Origin: JAPULR01 sp965238215
GTDB taxonomy: Bacteria; Chloroflexota; Dehalococcoidia; Lucifugimonadales; GCA-2712585
Assembly (NCBI GenBank): GCA_965238215.1
Contig: OZ250180.1
Span: forward strand, 1,116,001 to 1,180,000
Length of the DNA stretch: 64,000 nt
Direction: 5' to 3'
Below are positions 37,757 to 46,343 of the stretch, one piece after another (within the stretch, counting starts at the first letter, position 1; every line of letters starts with the position of its first letter). A program made the position numbers and the translations under genes. The notes under the pieces are model-generated. The model was not told the origin of the DNA. It searched no databases and worked only from the letters and a program-made list of their open reading frames with translations.

Positions 37757-38397
37757 TAGATAAATGGACGAGGCGCTTGAATTACAATCAACGCCAACTT
37801 CGTTCATCGATAGAGACGTTGCCATTCAACAGAGTGTTCGACATGATCCAGTTCGTCATTCGACGCCCTGAATGTCCACAGAGATTCGTAGACGGAATGA
37901 AGGAAGTGTTTGCGCAGGAAAGGCTCGCCTATACCATTGATGACGGGCCACCTCCAACCATCATTCCATCGGTTACGCCTACAGAAGGGAAAACGCTTCT
38001 AGAAACCTTGCAAACGCTCCGTGAGGCGGGTTTGGGCGGCAGCGCAGCGCACCTGAAAAATGCAGCCGAGTGCATTAACGGGCAGGATTGGGCGGGAAGC
38101 ATCAGGGAAAGCATTCATGCCGTAGAGTCTGTGGCGCGACAGCTGGACCCCAAGGCGTCCACCGCGTTGGGCCCTGCGTTGGCGGCCCTAGAGAAAAGGG
38201 TATCCCTTCATCCAGCTCTCAAGTCGGCATTCACCAAACTTTATGGGTACACATCGAACGAACAGGGCATTCGGCATCCGCTTTTAAAACAAGACAGCGC
38301 AAACGTGGGAATGGACGAGGCGGTGTTTATGTTGGGGGCCTGCGCGTCCTTCTCCAGCTATCTCTGGCGCAAGCATGCGGCGGGGGCTGAAGGATGA
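37757..38397 (+). pseudogene. AbiJ-NTD4-like gene, 3' part
   Basis: Continues the interrupted gene: D-K-W-T-R-R-L-N-Y-N-Q-R-Q-L, 'FDMIQFVIRRPE', then a C-terminal helical domain 'HLKNAAECINGQDWAGSIRE' followed by S-I-H-A-V-E-S-V-A-R-Q-L and 'YGYTSNEQGIRHPLL', which is conserved in AbiJ-NTD4 proteins and resembles HEPN-type abortive-infection C-termini. The latter part R-x4-H-type pattern could be a ribonuclease site (inferred). No stop interrupts it, which argues the gene was functional until the IS arrived. The AAA ATPase gene starts about 140 bases on. Confidence 0.75.
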
Positions 38398-38541
38398 GTT
38401 GACGCGGGTGGTTGAGAGATGGGAAGTGCGGTTGGGGGACACGGTGAGGGTTGGGGGGTAGGGTGACGCGCAATGCTGTGCTAAGCTTTGGCGAGAGAAT
38501 CCGCACTACGACCTAGTGACCCTGCGGCAAGGAGTAAAAAC

Positions 38542-39849
38542 TTGATTACCTCTCTCCAGCTCATTGACTTCAAAAACTTTGCCAACGAGACGCTCAAACT
38601 AGGGCCATTTACGGTCATTGTCGGTGCTAACGCCAGCGGCAAGAGCAACATACGGGATGCCTTCCGTTTTCTGCATGGCATAGGTCGCGGATTCACTTTG
38701 GCGGAAATCCTGGGCGGAAAATACGTAGCTGGAGGACAGTTGGAGTGGGCACCGATTCGGGGCGCAATGAACGAAATTATCCGTCTTGGCGGAGGTTCGG
38801 TCGACGTTCCATCTACATTTTCCGTAATCGTCGAGATAAATCACGAGGATAGAAACGCCCTTTTTTCGATGAAGGTTGGATGCAGTCCAGATGGATCCGA
38901 CGAATTTTGCGTTTTGGAAGAAGAAGTTTGTCATTCTACAGGGCCAGTCTATAGATCGACTGGCACCTTTGGTTCTAATTCAATGCTGACATTAGGGAAC
39001 GAGGAAGAAGAGGGCGTTGCAGTGAGTGGATCTCAACCCGCCCTTCTTCAAATTTTTCAAAAGAAGGAATTCTGGTTTAAGGACGAGCCGAAAGCAGAGG
39101 ATAGCCTAGCCAAAATAGCACAGCTATTTGAAAAGAGGCTGCCATCGAGTCTTGTTGTTTTAGACTCCCTCATGCACTTCATCTTAATGGCATTCTTAGA
39201 ACTATCCCCTGGAATAATGCGATTGCCCTCGGCGCCGGGGGCAACCAAGTTAGGAGAATCAGGCGACAACTTGCCAACAGTGCTCAAGGCTATCTGTTCC
39301 GACAACCAACGAAGGGAAGTTCTGACATCTTGGTTGCGAGAGCTCACACCAATGGACGTAATGGATTTTGAGTTCCCACGTGATCCCAGTGGGCGTATCC
39401 ACGTCCGGCTCTTAGAAAAGAATGGCAGACGGATTTCCGCTTCCAGCGCCTCTGACGGAACCTTGCGGTTCCTAGGCATCCTAGCTGCCCTCCTCAGCCC
39501 TGAACCTTCAGCCCTTTACTTCATTGAAGAGATAGATAACGGCATTCATCCTTCAAGATTGCATCTCTTGATTGACCTAATAGAAAAGCAAACCGCGAAA
39601 AAAGGCATCCAGGTGGTTGCCACTACCCACTCTCCCGAAGTGTTGAATCTCATCAACGACAACACCTTCGAGAACGCGTCCATTGTATACCGCGATGAAG
39701 ACTCTGCGGATGCCATCATCCGACCGTTAGCAGGAATGCCAAGGGTGAGAGAATTGCGGAAATCCCAGCGCTTGGGGCGGTTGCACGCGGGCGGTTGGAT
39801 GGAGGATATTCTGGCCTTCGAGTCGGCCGATGCAGAGGCCGTTGAGTGA
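38542..39849 (+). CDS. AAA (SMC/OLD-like) ATPase, probable defence protein
   Basis: 435 residues from TTG 38542, preceded by AAGGAG 8 bases upstream; a TTG at 38488 lacks such a site. Starts I-T-S-L-Q-L-I-D-F-K-N-F, then Walker A G-A-N-A-S-G-K-S at 28-35, a long coiled-coil/insert region, signature 'SSASDGTLRFLGILAALL', Walker B 'ALYFIEEIDNGIHP' and H-motif 'VVATTHSPEVL'. This is the AAA_21-type ATPase used in OLD, PARIS, AbiL and related defence pairs. Its end overlaps the next start (GTGA). AT-richer than neighbouring housekeeping genes. Confidence 0.85.
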   Translation: MITSLQLIDFKNFANETLKLGPFTVIVGANASGKSNIRDAFRFLHGIGRGFTLAEILGGKYVAGGQLEWAPIRGAMNEIIRLGGGSVDVPSTFSVIVEINHEDRNALFSMKVGCSPDGSDEFCVLEEEVCHSTGPVYRSTGTFGSNSMLTLGNEEEEGVAVSGSQPALLQIFQKKEFWFKDEPKAEDSLAKIAQLFEKRLPSSLVVLDSLMHFILMAFLELSPGIMRLPSAPGATKLGESGDNLPTVLKAICSDNQRREVLTSWLRELTPMDVMDFEFPRDPSGRIHVRLLEKNGRRISASSASDGTLRFLGILAALLSPEPSALYFIEEIDNGIHPSRLHLLIDLIEKQTAKKGIQVVATTHSPEVLNLINDNTFENASIVYRDEDSADAIIRPLAGMPRVRELRKSQRLGRLHAGGWMEDILAFESADAEAVE

Positions 39850-40412
39850 AGGTCCTTGTAATTCCTGAAGACTTCCGAAACGACCAGTATTTCCTCAAAC
39901 CCCTCTTCTCCCGGCTTTTGCGGAGCATAGTAGGCCCCAGGACGAGGGAACAGGTATGCCAAACCCTTCTCGGAGGCATCGGGGAAGCTTTGAAGTCGGA
40001 AAGATTGCAAGAGATTGTTCAACAGTATGAAGGAACCGCAGACATCTTTATTCTGTGCGTCGACAGGGACGGTGTGAAGAGCAGGCGTCAAAGGCTTGAC
40101 CAACTCGAAGCCGAATTCGGAAACAGTCAGGTTTTTCTCGCTGAGAACGCTTGGGAAGAGTTAGAGACTTGGCTGCTCGCTGGCTTGGATCTGCCGTCGG
40201 ATTGGAGATGGCAGGACGTCCGGGCGGAAGTACACGTCAAAGAGACATACTTTCAGCCTCTCGCGAATGAGCGCGGTGTCTCCGACTCGCCCGGTGGCGG
40301 CCGACAGATCTTAGGGGAAGAAGCGTCGCGACGGATTGATGCCATCCGCCTGAAGTGCCCAGAGGACTTCGATTGCCTTGCGCAGCGCGTTGAAGTCCTG
40401 GGGGCGGCATAG
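39846..40412 (+). CDS. TOPRIM-like / DUF4276-type partner of the AAA ATPase
   Basis: 188 residues, starts with GTG inside the ATPase stop. The N-terminal strand V-L-V-I-P-E-D (Glu8) and 'FILCVDRDG' with Asp73/Asp75 fit the E...DxD metal site of TOPRIM-fold nucleases, as in DUF4276/RloB-type partners of defence ATPases. 'AWEELETWLLAG' is also characteristic of that group. It would be the effector, probably a nuclease, gated by the ATPase; this is inference from family architecture. Confidence 0.75.
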   Translation: MKVLVIPEDFRNDQYFLKPLFSRLLRSIVGPRTREQVCQTLLGGIGEALKSERLQEIVQQYEGTADIFILCVDRDGVKSRRQRLDQLEAEFGNSQVFLAENAWEELETWLLAGLDLPSDWRWQDVRAEVHVKETYFQPLANERGVSDSPGGGRQILGEEASRRIDAIRLKCPEDFDCLAQRVEVLGAA

Positions 40413-40448
40413 GAAGCTTGCCGCCAAAACCAAGGAGGGAGGGTCGGG

Positions 40449-40606
40449 AATGGGTTTCCGCCCCCGTCTTCACGGGGGCAGGCTCTTCGCGGGAATGAAG
40501 GGAGGGGGAGGCGCTCGGAATGAGGGGAGCGCCCGGCGGGGAGAGGGATTGCTACGACGGCGAGATTCTTCACTCCGCTTCGCTGCGTTCAGAATGACAT
40601 GTGGGG
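40449..40606 (+). repeat. R3 and R1 interspersed repeats
   Basis: R3 (TTTCCGCCCCCGTCTTCACG... GGGAATGAAG, 40449-40500) and R1 (40562-40606) between the ATPase pair and argS. A further short palindrome (TTCCCGCCTTCGCGGGAA) is at 40639-40656. Confidence 0.8.
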
Positions 40607-40669
40607 GGAGCTGATGTGGGGGGAGGGTCGGGGATGGGTTCCCGCCTTCGCGGGAACAACGGAGGGGGG

Positions 40670-42346
40670 TTACATGTGGGTGGGGGCGGTCATGCCCATG
40701 AGGGTTAGGCAGCGGTGGAGGGCGACGCGGGCGGCGGCGGTTAGTTTGAGGCGCGCGGCGGTTAGTTCCTTGTCTGCAGGGTCGTTGGAGAGGACGCGGC
40801 AATTTTCGTAGAACCAGTGGAAGGCGGTGGCTAGCTCGAGGGTGTAGTGAGGCAGGTGGTGGGGTTCGAGGGTATGGGCGACTTTTTCGACGAGCTCGGG
40901 GAGGAGGAGCATCTTGCGGATGAGGGTAAGCTCGTGGGGGTCTTTCAGAAGGGAGAGTTGGGCTTCGTCCCACTCCAGGTTTTGGGCTTCGGCCCGCTGG
41001 AGGATGCCGCAGATCCGGGCGAAGGCGTATTGGACGTAGTAGACGGGGTTTTCCGAGGACTCTTTGGTGGCTAGTTCCAGGTCGAAGTCCATCTGGGTAC
41101 CGGGGGCGCGGGCCAGGAAGAAGTAACGGCAAGCGTCGGCTCCCACTTCTTCGACAAGCTCCTGAAGGGTGACGAATTCGCCGCTGCGCTTGGATGCCTT
41201 TACGAGTTCCGCGCCCCGCTTGAGGGTTACCATTTGGGTGATGATGATCTGAAGACGGTCCGGGTCTACCCCCATGGCTCCGACGGCGGTCTTGAGGCGG
41301 GTAACGTGACCCTGATGGTCGGCACCCCAGACGTTGATGACGGTGTCGAAGGAGCGTCGTAGGAACTTGTTGTGGTGGTAGGCCATGTCGGAGGCGAAGT
41401 AGGTGGGGGCACCGCTGGAGCGGATGACCACGTTGTCGCGGTGGTCGCCGAGGGCGGCGGAGGTAAACCATAGGGCACCGTCGCGCCGGGCGAGGTGGCC
41501 TTCCTGTTGAAGCTGATCCAGGGTTTCCTGGTATTCGCCGCTCTCAAAGAGGGTGTGTTCGCGATACCAGACGTGGAAGGTGACGCCAAGGGAGGCCAGG
41601 TCTTGCTCGATGTGGGTGACCATCTTGTCGCGGGCGAGGCTTCCGATGGCTTTGACGGCATCGTCACGTTCCAGGTCGGCGAAGCGGTTGCCTTCGTCGG
41701 CGAGAATCTCTTTGGCGAGGTCTATGACGTAGTCGCCCTGATAGCCGTCGGCGGACAGCTGGGCGTCGTGGCCAAGGGCTTCCAGGTAACGAGCGTATAC
41801 GGAAGCGTAGAAGAGGTCCATCTGGGTGCCAGCATCGTTAATGTAGTATTCGCGGGTGACCTGGTGGCCGGCAGCCTGGAGGACGGAGGCGAGGACGCTG
41901 CCAAGGACGGCGCCGCGGGTGTGGCCGACGTGGATGGGGCCGGTGGGGTTGACGCTGACGAATTCAACCATGATCTTACGGGGGTTGGAGGGTTGGAGTG
42001 CGCCGAAGTCGTCGCCGGCGTTGAGGATTTCGGCCACCTGTTGTTGGAGCCACTCGGTACGGAGGCCAAAGTTGAGGAAGCCGGGCGGGGCGACCCAGAT
42101 TTGCTGGATCAAGCCGTCGGTGGGGATGAGGTTGGCGAGGGTTTCGGCGATGTGAATTGGGGCCAAGCGGATGGCGCGGGCGAGGCGGAGGGGCAAGCTG
42201 GTGGCGAAGTCGCCGTGCTTGGGGTTACCAGGGCGCTCGACCTCGACGACGGGCATGGAGTCGAGGGGAAGGAGGCTCTGGCTACGAGCGGCCTCCAAGG
42301 CCCGTTCGATTTTGGTGATAATTAGGTCTCTGGCGAGGGGGGGCAT
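40670..42346 (-). CDS. argS: Arginyl-tRNA synthetase
   Basis: Class I synthetase charging tRNA-Arg, 558 residues. The HIGH motif is seen as H-V-G-H in 'PTGPIHVGHTRGA'; the KMSKS-like loop is K-A-S-K-R-S-G. An N-terminal Add1-type domain (first 110 residues) and a C-terminal anticodon-binding DALR domain ('VALHRCLTLMGM') complete the enzyme. The 'P-T-H-M' end is short but normal. Stands alone between the defence-like island and the lipoprotein gene, away from the arg biosynthesis cluster. Confidence 0.97.
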   Translation of the reverse strand: MPPLARDLIITKIERALEAARSQSLLPLDSMPVVEVERPGNPKHGDFATSLPLRLARAIRLAPIHIAETLANLIPTDGLIQQIWVAPPGFLNFGLRTEWLQQQVAEILNAGDDFGALQPSNPRKIMVEFVSVNPTGPIHVGHTRGAVLGSVLASVLQAAGHQVTREYYINDAGTQMDLFYASVYARYLEALGHDAQLSADGYQGDYVIDLAKEILADEGNRFADLERDDAVKAIGSLARDKMVTHIEQDLASLGVTFHVWYREHTLFESGEYQETLDQLQQEGHLARRDGALWFTSAALGDHRDNVVIRSSGAPTYFASDMAYHHNKFLRRSFDTVINVWGADHQGHVTRLKTAVGAMGVDPDRLQIIITQMVTLKRGAELVKASKRSGEFVTLQELVEEVGADACRYFFLARAPGTQMDFDLELATKESSENPVYYVQYAFARICGILQRAEAQNLEWDEAQLSLLKDPHELTLIRKMLLLPELVEKVAHTLEPHHLPHYTLELATAFHWFYENCRVLSNDPADKELTAARLKLTAAARVALHRCLTLMGMTAPTHM

Positions 42347-42431
42347 TTACGCTTTCGCGGTCATAGGATAGAGGTTAATGATAACAGAGTTGGGAGCGGG
42401 CGGGCTAGGGAGGGGGGAGAATGGGGGTGTT

Positions 42432-44681
42432 CTACGGCGGCGGGTCCTCCGCCACGTCGGTCACGGTGATGATTACCGCAACCGTGTCCGTATCTCTGTC
42501 GTCATCCTCCGCCTGTATGGTCAATGTGTAGGTGGGGTTCATCTCGAAGTCCAGTGCCCCATTCACCGTGATGGCTCCACTGCTGGCGCCGATGGCAAAG
42601 GCATTCCCTGTGTTGCCAACGGTGATGCTGTAGCTGATAGTGTCGTCGTCGGGGTGGGTGGCAGATACCGTCACCACGGCGTCGCCCACCGACGCATCTT
42701 CCGCCAACTCAAATGTGTATTCGGTCTCTTCAAACACGGGGGACATGCACTTCCCGGTGGACTCCGGCAAAGATGTGGTCTCCGGCAAAAAGGTGGACGG
42801 CTCGCTCCAAGAGGCGGCATAGGTGATACCACTACCGTAGGCCCTTACCTGGAACCAGTGCTCCCTCTCGCAGTGCAGACCGTCCACGGTGTGGGTGGTC
42901 CCCGTTATGGTGTCATCGTCCACTATCCAATCACTTAGCCAGAGGTTCCAGTACTCCACCTGATACTTGCTGGTGTTGGTCACGGCATTCCAGCTCACCA
43001 CTACGCTGGTCTCGCCGGGGGTTCCCACCATGACGTTCTCCGGCGGAGGTGGCTGGCAGTATAGGAGGTTAAGAGACGACAGGTCGTTGGTGGCTGCTTC
43101 CTCCAACTCTACCGGTAGGCAGGCTGCCAGGGTATTACCCGACAGACGCACCTCCTCCAGGTTGTACAGCCAACCCAGCTCCTCGGGTATGTCCCCCGTC
43201 AGGGAGTTGTCGCTCAGGTCCAACACTGTCAGTTCATAGAGGTCACCGATTTCTTCCGGGATGGCGCCGTCCAGTCCCTCGTCTGACAGGTCCAACTCTC
43301 TCACCCTACCAGGCGTGCCGCTGACGCTGACCCCGTCCCAACCGGCTATGGCAGTGTCCACACTCCAGTTGAGGGTGGCCGTTCCCCGGAGGGTATCTTT
43401 GACCGCCAGCAGCACCTCACAGTCGTTCACCAGGCCCCGGTTGCTTCCGGGGTCCGTGATGACCGTACCGTTGGCGCAGGTGGGCACGGCAGGCGGCTGC
43501 GCCGGCGGGCCGTCGGGATGGTTGTAGGAGCCCACGGCGGTGTAGTAGTCATCTATCTGGTTCACGTTGCTGATCAGCATGGGCAGCTGCGCCCCTTCTA
43601 TAATGCCTTCAGCGTCGCTAGGCCATATACGCCCATCGTTTTCGGTGACGCGAGCTTGATGGGCCGCCGTCACAGCCTGCTGGAAGGCAGGCAGCTCCAT
43701 CTCCAGGACGGATAGGTGGGTCTGGTAGTCATCGGGCCTGCTACGCCTCCACAGGTCACTGTGGGGATGGACGGCTATCACCGTATCATCCTCCCGCTGC
43801 TGCACGTCCCAGATTCTGAATGCTTCCCACACTTCGACTGAGAGACTGGAAGCCGGTCCGATGAACAGCATCTCCTCCCTGCCGGCAATCCCGCCCATAT
43901 ACTCTTCGCCTTCCAGTCGCTGACTGTAGTCCTCAAAGAATGCCCGCTCGCTCATACCTAACACCTCTTCGATATCGGCAGCCTGAGCCGCACCCACCCT
44001 ATAGCTGATAAAATGCCTCAGGACAGTCAAGGTGGACGGCCCATTGCCGAGGATATAGTCAGCCGCCCTTAAGTCCACGTAGCAATTGATTAACAGGGCA
44101 TCAATTATATCGTTGTATTGCTCATAGCTCAGAAACGAAGGGGGCCAGTAAGGGTTGCCTGTGGTGCAGCGCACCGTGTCGGGAAGATACGTTCCCCGCA
44201 CCACGATATGGGAATCAAGACCTGGAAAAGATTCGAGCATCCTACGCATGCTCGTAGGTTCATCACCCAGGTTCGGCCTGCTTCCACCACCCCCCGAACC
44301 TAACTTGTACCTTTCTGCATCCCGTTGGCATGGGTCCACGGAGATGCCTTCCAGCGGAGTGCAGGGAGGAATCTCCTCCGTTAGATTGGAGGTTACTGGC
44401 GTGGACCTCGGGATTGACTCAGGCGTTGGGACCGGGATGGAGGCTGGGGTCTCTGTAGAAGTAGGGGTGGGTGTTGAAGCTGGGGACGGCGTTGTGGTAA
44501 CACCCTGGACAGGGGTCGAGGTTGGAGAGGCGGTGGGGCTCGCGGCATTAGATGGGAGGACTTCTGGGGACACGTCCTCTGTTGGAGTGGCCTGGGACGC
44601 GTTGCATGCGGCAAGGAGCAGCAGCGTGATGTGCAGCGCGGAAACTATTATGGGGCGAATTAATGTCATAGCTGTCACCAA
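42432..44681 (-). CDS. Large surface lipoprotein with LRR, FN3 and cadherin domains
   Basis: 749 residues. A signal sequence ends in L-L-L-L-A-A-C, a lipobox, followed by a 75-residue Thr/Pro/Ser-rich linker. A middle domain of about 300 residues (with 'VIAVHPHSDLWRR', 'VLEMELPAFQQAV') is unrecognised. Then plant-type leucine-rich repeats (L-D-L-S-D-N-S-L-T-G-D-I-P-E-E-L) near 460-530, a fibronectin III domain (~545-635) and one cadherin-like repeat (~647-745). It stops right after D-V-A-E-D-P-P-P, where longer relatives continue, so it may be truncated. Start could be Met5. Likely extracellular binding protein. Confidence 0.75.
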   Translation of the reverse strand: MVTAMTLIRPIIVSALHITLLLLAACNASQATPTEDVSPEVLPSNAASPTASPTSTPVQGVTTTPSPASTPTPTSTETPASIPVPTPESIPRSTPVTSNLTEEIPPCTPLEGISVDPCQRDAERYKLGSGGGGSRPNLGDEPTSMRRMLESFPGLDSHIVVRGTYLPDTVRCTTGNPYWPPSFLSYEQYNDIIDALLINCYVDLRAADYILGNGPSTLTVLRHFISYRVGAAQAADIEEVLGMSERAFFEDYSQRLEGEEYMGGIAGREEMLFIGPASSLSVEVWEAFRIWDVQQREDDTVIAVHPHSDLWRRSRPDDYQTHLSVLEMELPAFQQAVTAAHQARVTENDGRIWPSDAEGIIEGAQLPMLISNVNQIDDYYTAVGSYNHPDGPPAQPPAVPTCANGTVITDPGSNRGLVNDCEVLLAVKDTLRGTATLNWSVDTAIAGWDGVSVSGTPGRVRELDLSDEGLDGAIPEEIGDLYELTVLDLSDNSLTGDIPEELGWLYNLEEVRLSGNTLAACLPVELEEAATNDLSSLNLLYCQPPPPENVMVGTPGETSVVVSWNAVTNTSKYQVEYWNLWLSDWIVDDDTITGTTHTVDGLHCEREHWFQVRAYGSGITYAASWSEPSTFLPETTSLPESTGKCMSPVFEETEYTFELAEDASVGDAVVTVSATHPDDDTISYSITVGNTGNAFAIGASSGAITVNGALDFEMNPTYTLTIQAEDDDRDTDTVAVIITVTDVAEDPPP

Positions 44682-46343
44682 CGTGACTGATTGTAAGTGA
44701 CCAGCAGTATGAAAGTGAGGGTTTGCATGATGGCTGTCCTTATTGCGTGCATCAGAATGCGGCTCTTGTCACGGTGAATGTCTGGAAGAGTCGACGTTGT
44801 CGGCGGTCCAGATGGTGCGGTTGGCAAAGTTCATGTTGCTTGTTCCTATTCTGGGTTCGATGTCCCTGTGTGTAGGAGGGAGCGTTTATCGTGGGTGGGT
44901 CGAGATTCTTCGGCTGCGCTCAGAATGACATGTGGGGGGCGCTGGGAGGGTACTAGCGTCAAGACGACGAGATTCTTCGAGAGACTCGGAATGACAGGTG
45001 GGGGTGGGCGCTACGGATGACATGGGGAGGAGCGGTGGAATGACAGGATGGGGGGCTTCATTTATTGGTCTTATTCGTTTCCGGGAGTTTGTGCCTGGAG
45101 TTGATTCGATTTGGTAATCGAATACGGGCGGATTCATTTGTTTTTGTGCCTGAGATTGAATGAATTGGGGTGTTTTTTCGTTTGAAAAAAAGTAGGGCTG
45201 ACGAAAGGCTGGATTCCCGCCTACGCGGGAATGACGGGTGGGGATGGTCAGGGGTGCCCGGATGCGAGGTTCCTCGGCTCCGCTGCGCTCCGCTCGGAAT
45301 GACATGTGGGGGGAGGAAGGAAGGGATGGATTCCCGCCCCCGTCTTCACGGGGGCAGGCTCTTCGCGGGAATAACGGGTGGAGCAGGAAGGGGGGAAGGG
45401 TAGGGATGGGTCCCCGCATCCGCGAGGACAGCGGGTGGGGGAGTTGGTCGACCAGTCTAATGTAAAGGGCGACCACAAGGGTCGCCCGTACGGGGGAAGG
45501 TTGGGGTGCTGATGGGACGCTGGCATCAAGACAGTGAGAGTCGGCGTGGAGCCTCGGATGCATGAGGAGGCGGGCGCTCGGGCTGGGCAGGAAGGGGAAG
45601 GGCGGTTCCCGAACCGCCCCTACGGGAATGACGGGGGGGGGCGTTGGGGATGACGTGAGGGAGCGATTAGGATTAAGGATGGATTCCCGCCCCCGTCTTC
45701 ACGAGGGCAGGCTCTTCGCGGGAATAAAGGAAGGAGGAGGGGATGGATTCCCGCATCCGCGGGAAAAACGGGAGGGGGGAGTTAGTCGGCCAGTCTGATG
45801 TAACGGGCGACCACAAGGGTCGCCCGTACGGGGGAAGGATGGGGTGTTGAGAGGACGTTGGCATCAAGGTAGCGAGATTCTTCGCGGAGCCTCGGAATGA
45901 CATGTGGGGGGAGGAAGGAAGGGATGGATTCCCGCCCCGTCTTCACGAGGGCAGGCTCTTCGCGGGAATAACGGGTGGGGGGGAATGCCGGAAGGGGTGG
46001 GGGCGTCATCGGGCGGTGAGAAGGGGGTTTTCATGGGGGGATGGTAGCAGGGGAGGGGAATTCTTCGCAATGGGAGGATGGCAGTGGAGGGAGGAGGAAG
46101 AAGAGGGGGTCTGTGAGGACGCGACAAGAGTCCGCGCGGAGCCTCGGAATGACATGTGGGCAGTGGGGAAAGGGAGAGAGGGAGAGAGGGAGGGGAAAGG
46201 GCGGTTCCCGAACCGCCCCTACGGGAATGCCGGGAGGGGGAGGATGGGTTCCCGCCCCCGTCTTCACGGGGCAGGCTCTACGCGGGAATAATGGAAGGAG
46301 GAGGGGATGGATTCCCGCTCCCGCGGGGACAACCGGAGGGGGG
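44682..46343. repeat. 1.66-kb gene-free field of interspersed repeats
   Basis: Contains R1 at 44902-44938, 44969-45000, 45266-45310, 45874-45910 and about 46120-46157; R2 at 45405-45432; R3 at 45325-45377, 45678-45730, 45922-45975, 46242-46294; R4 (GGGCGGTTCCCGAACCGCCC core) at 45596-45635 and 46194-46234; R5 (GGGCGACCACAAGGGTCGCC core) at 45455-45500 and 45784-45838. A cassette-end remnant lies at 46033-46085 and a palindromic stretch GATTCGATTTGGTAATCGAA at about 45103. Long frames here consist of repeats and are not genes. Confidence 0.85.

Noticed and set aside
44886..45563. 225-residue minus-strand frame in the repeat field
   Set aside because: Made almost wholly of R1, R2, R3 and R5 units read as protein; repeated peptide phrases follow the DNA repeats.
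44682..46343. Repeat field considered as a CRISPR array
   Set aside because: Units are of several families, unevenly spaced, palindromic and dispersed over the window; no constant repeat-spacer rhythm and no cas genes.
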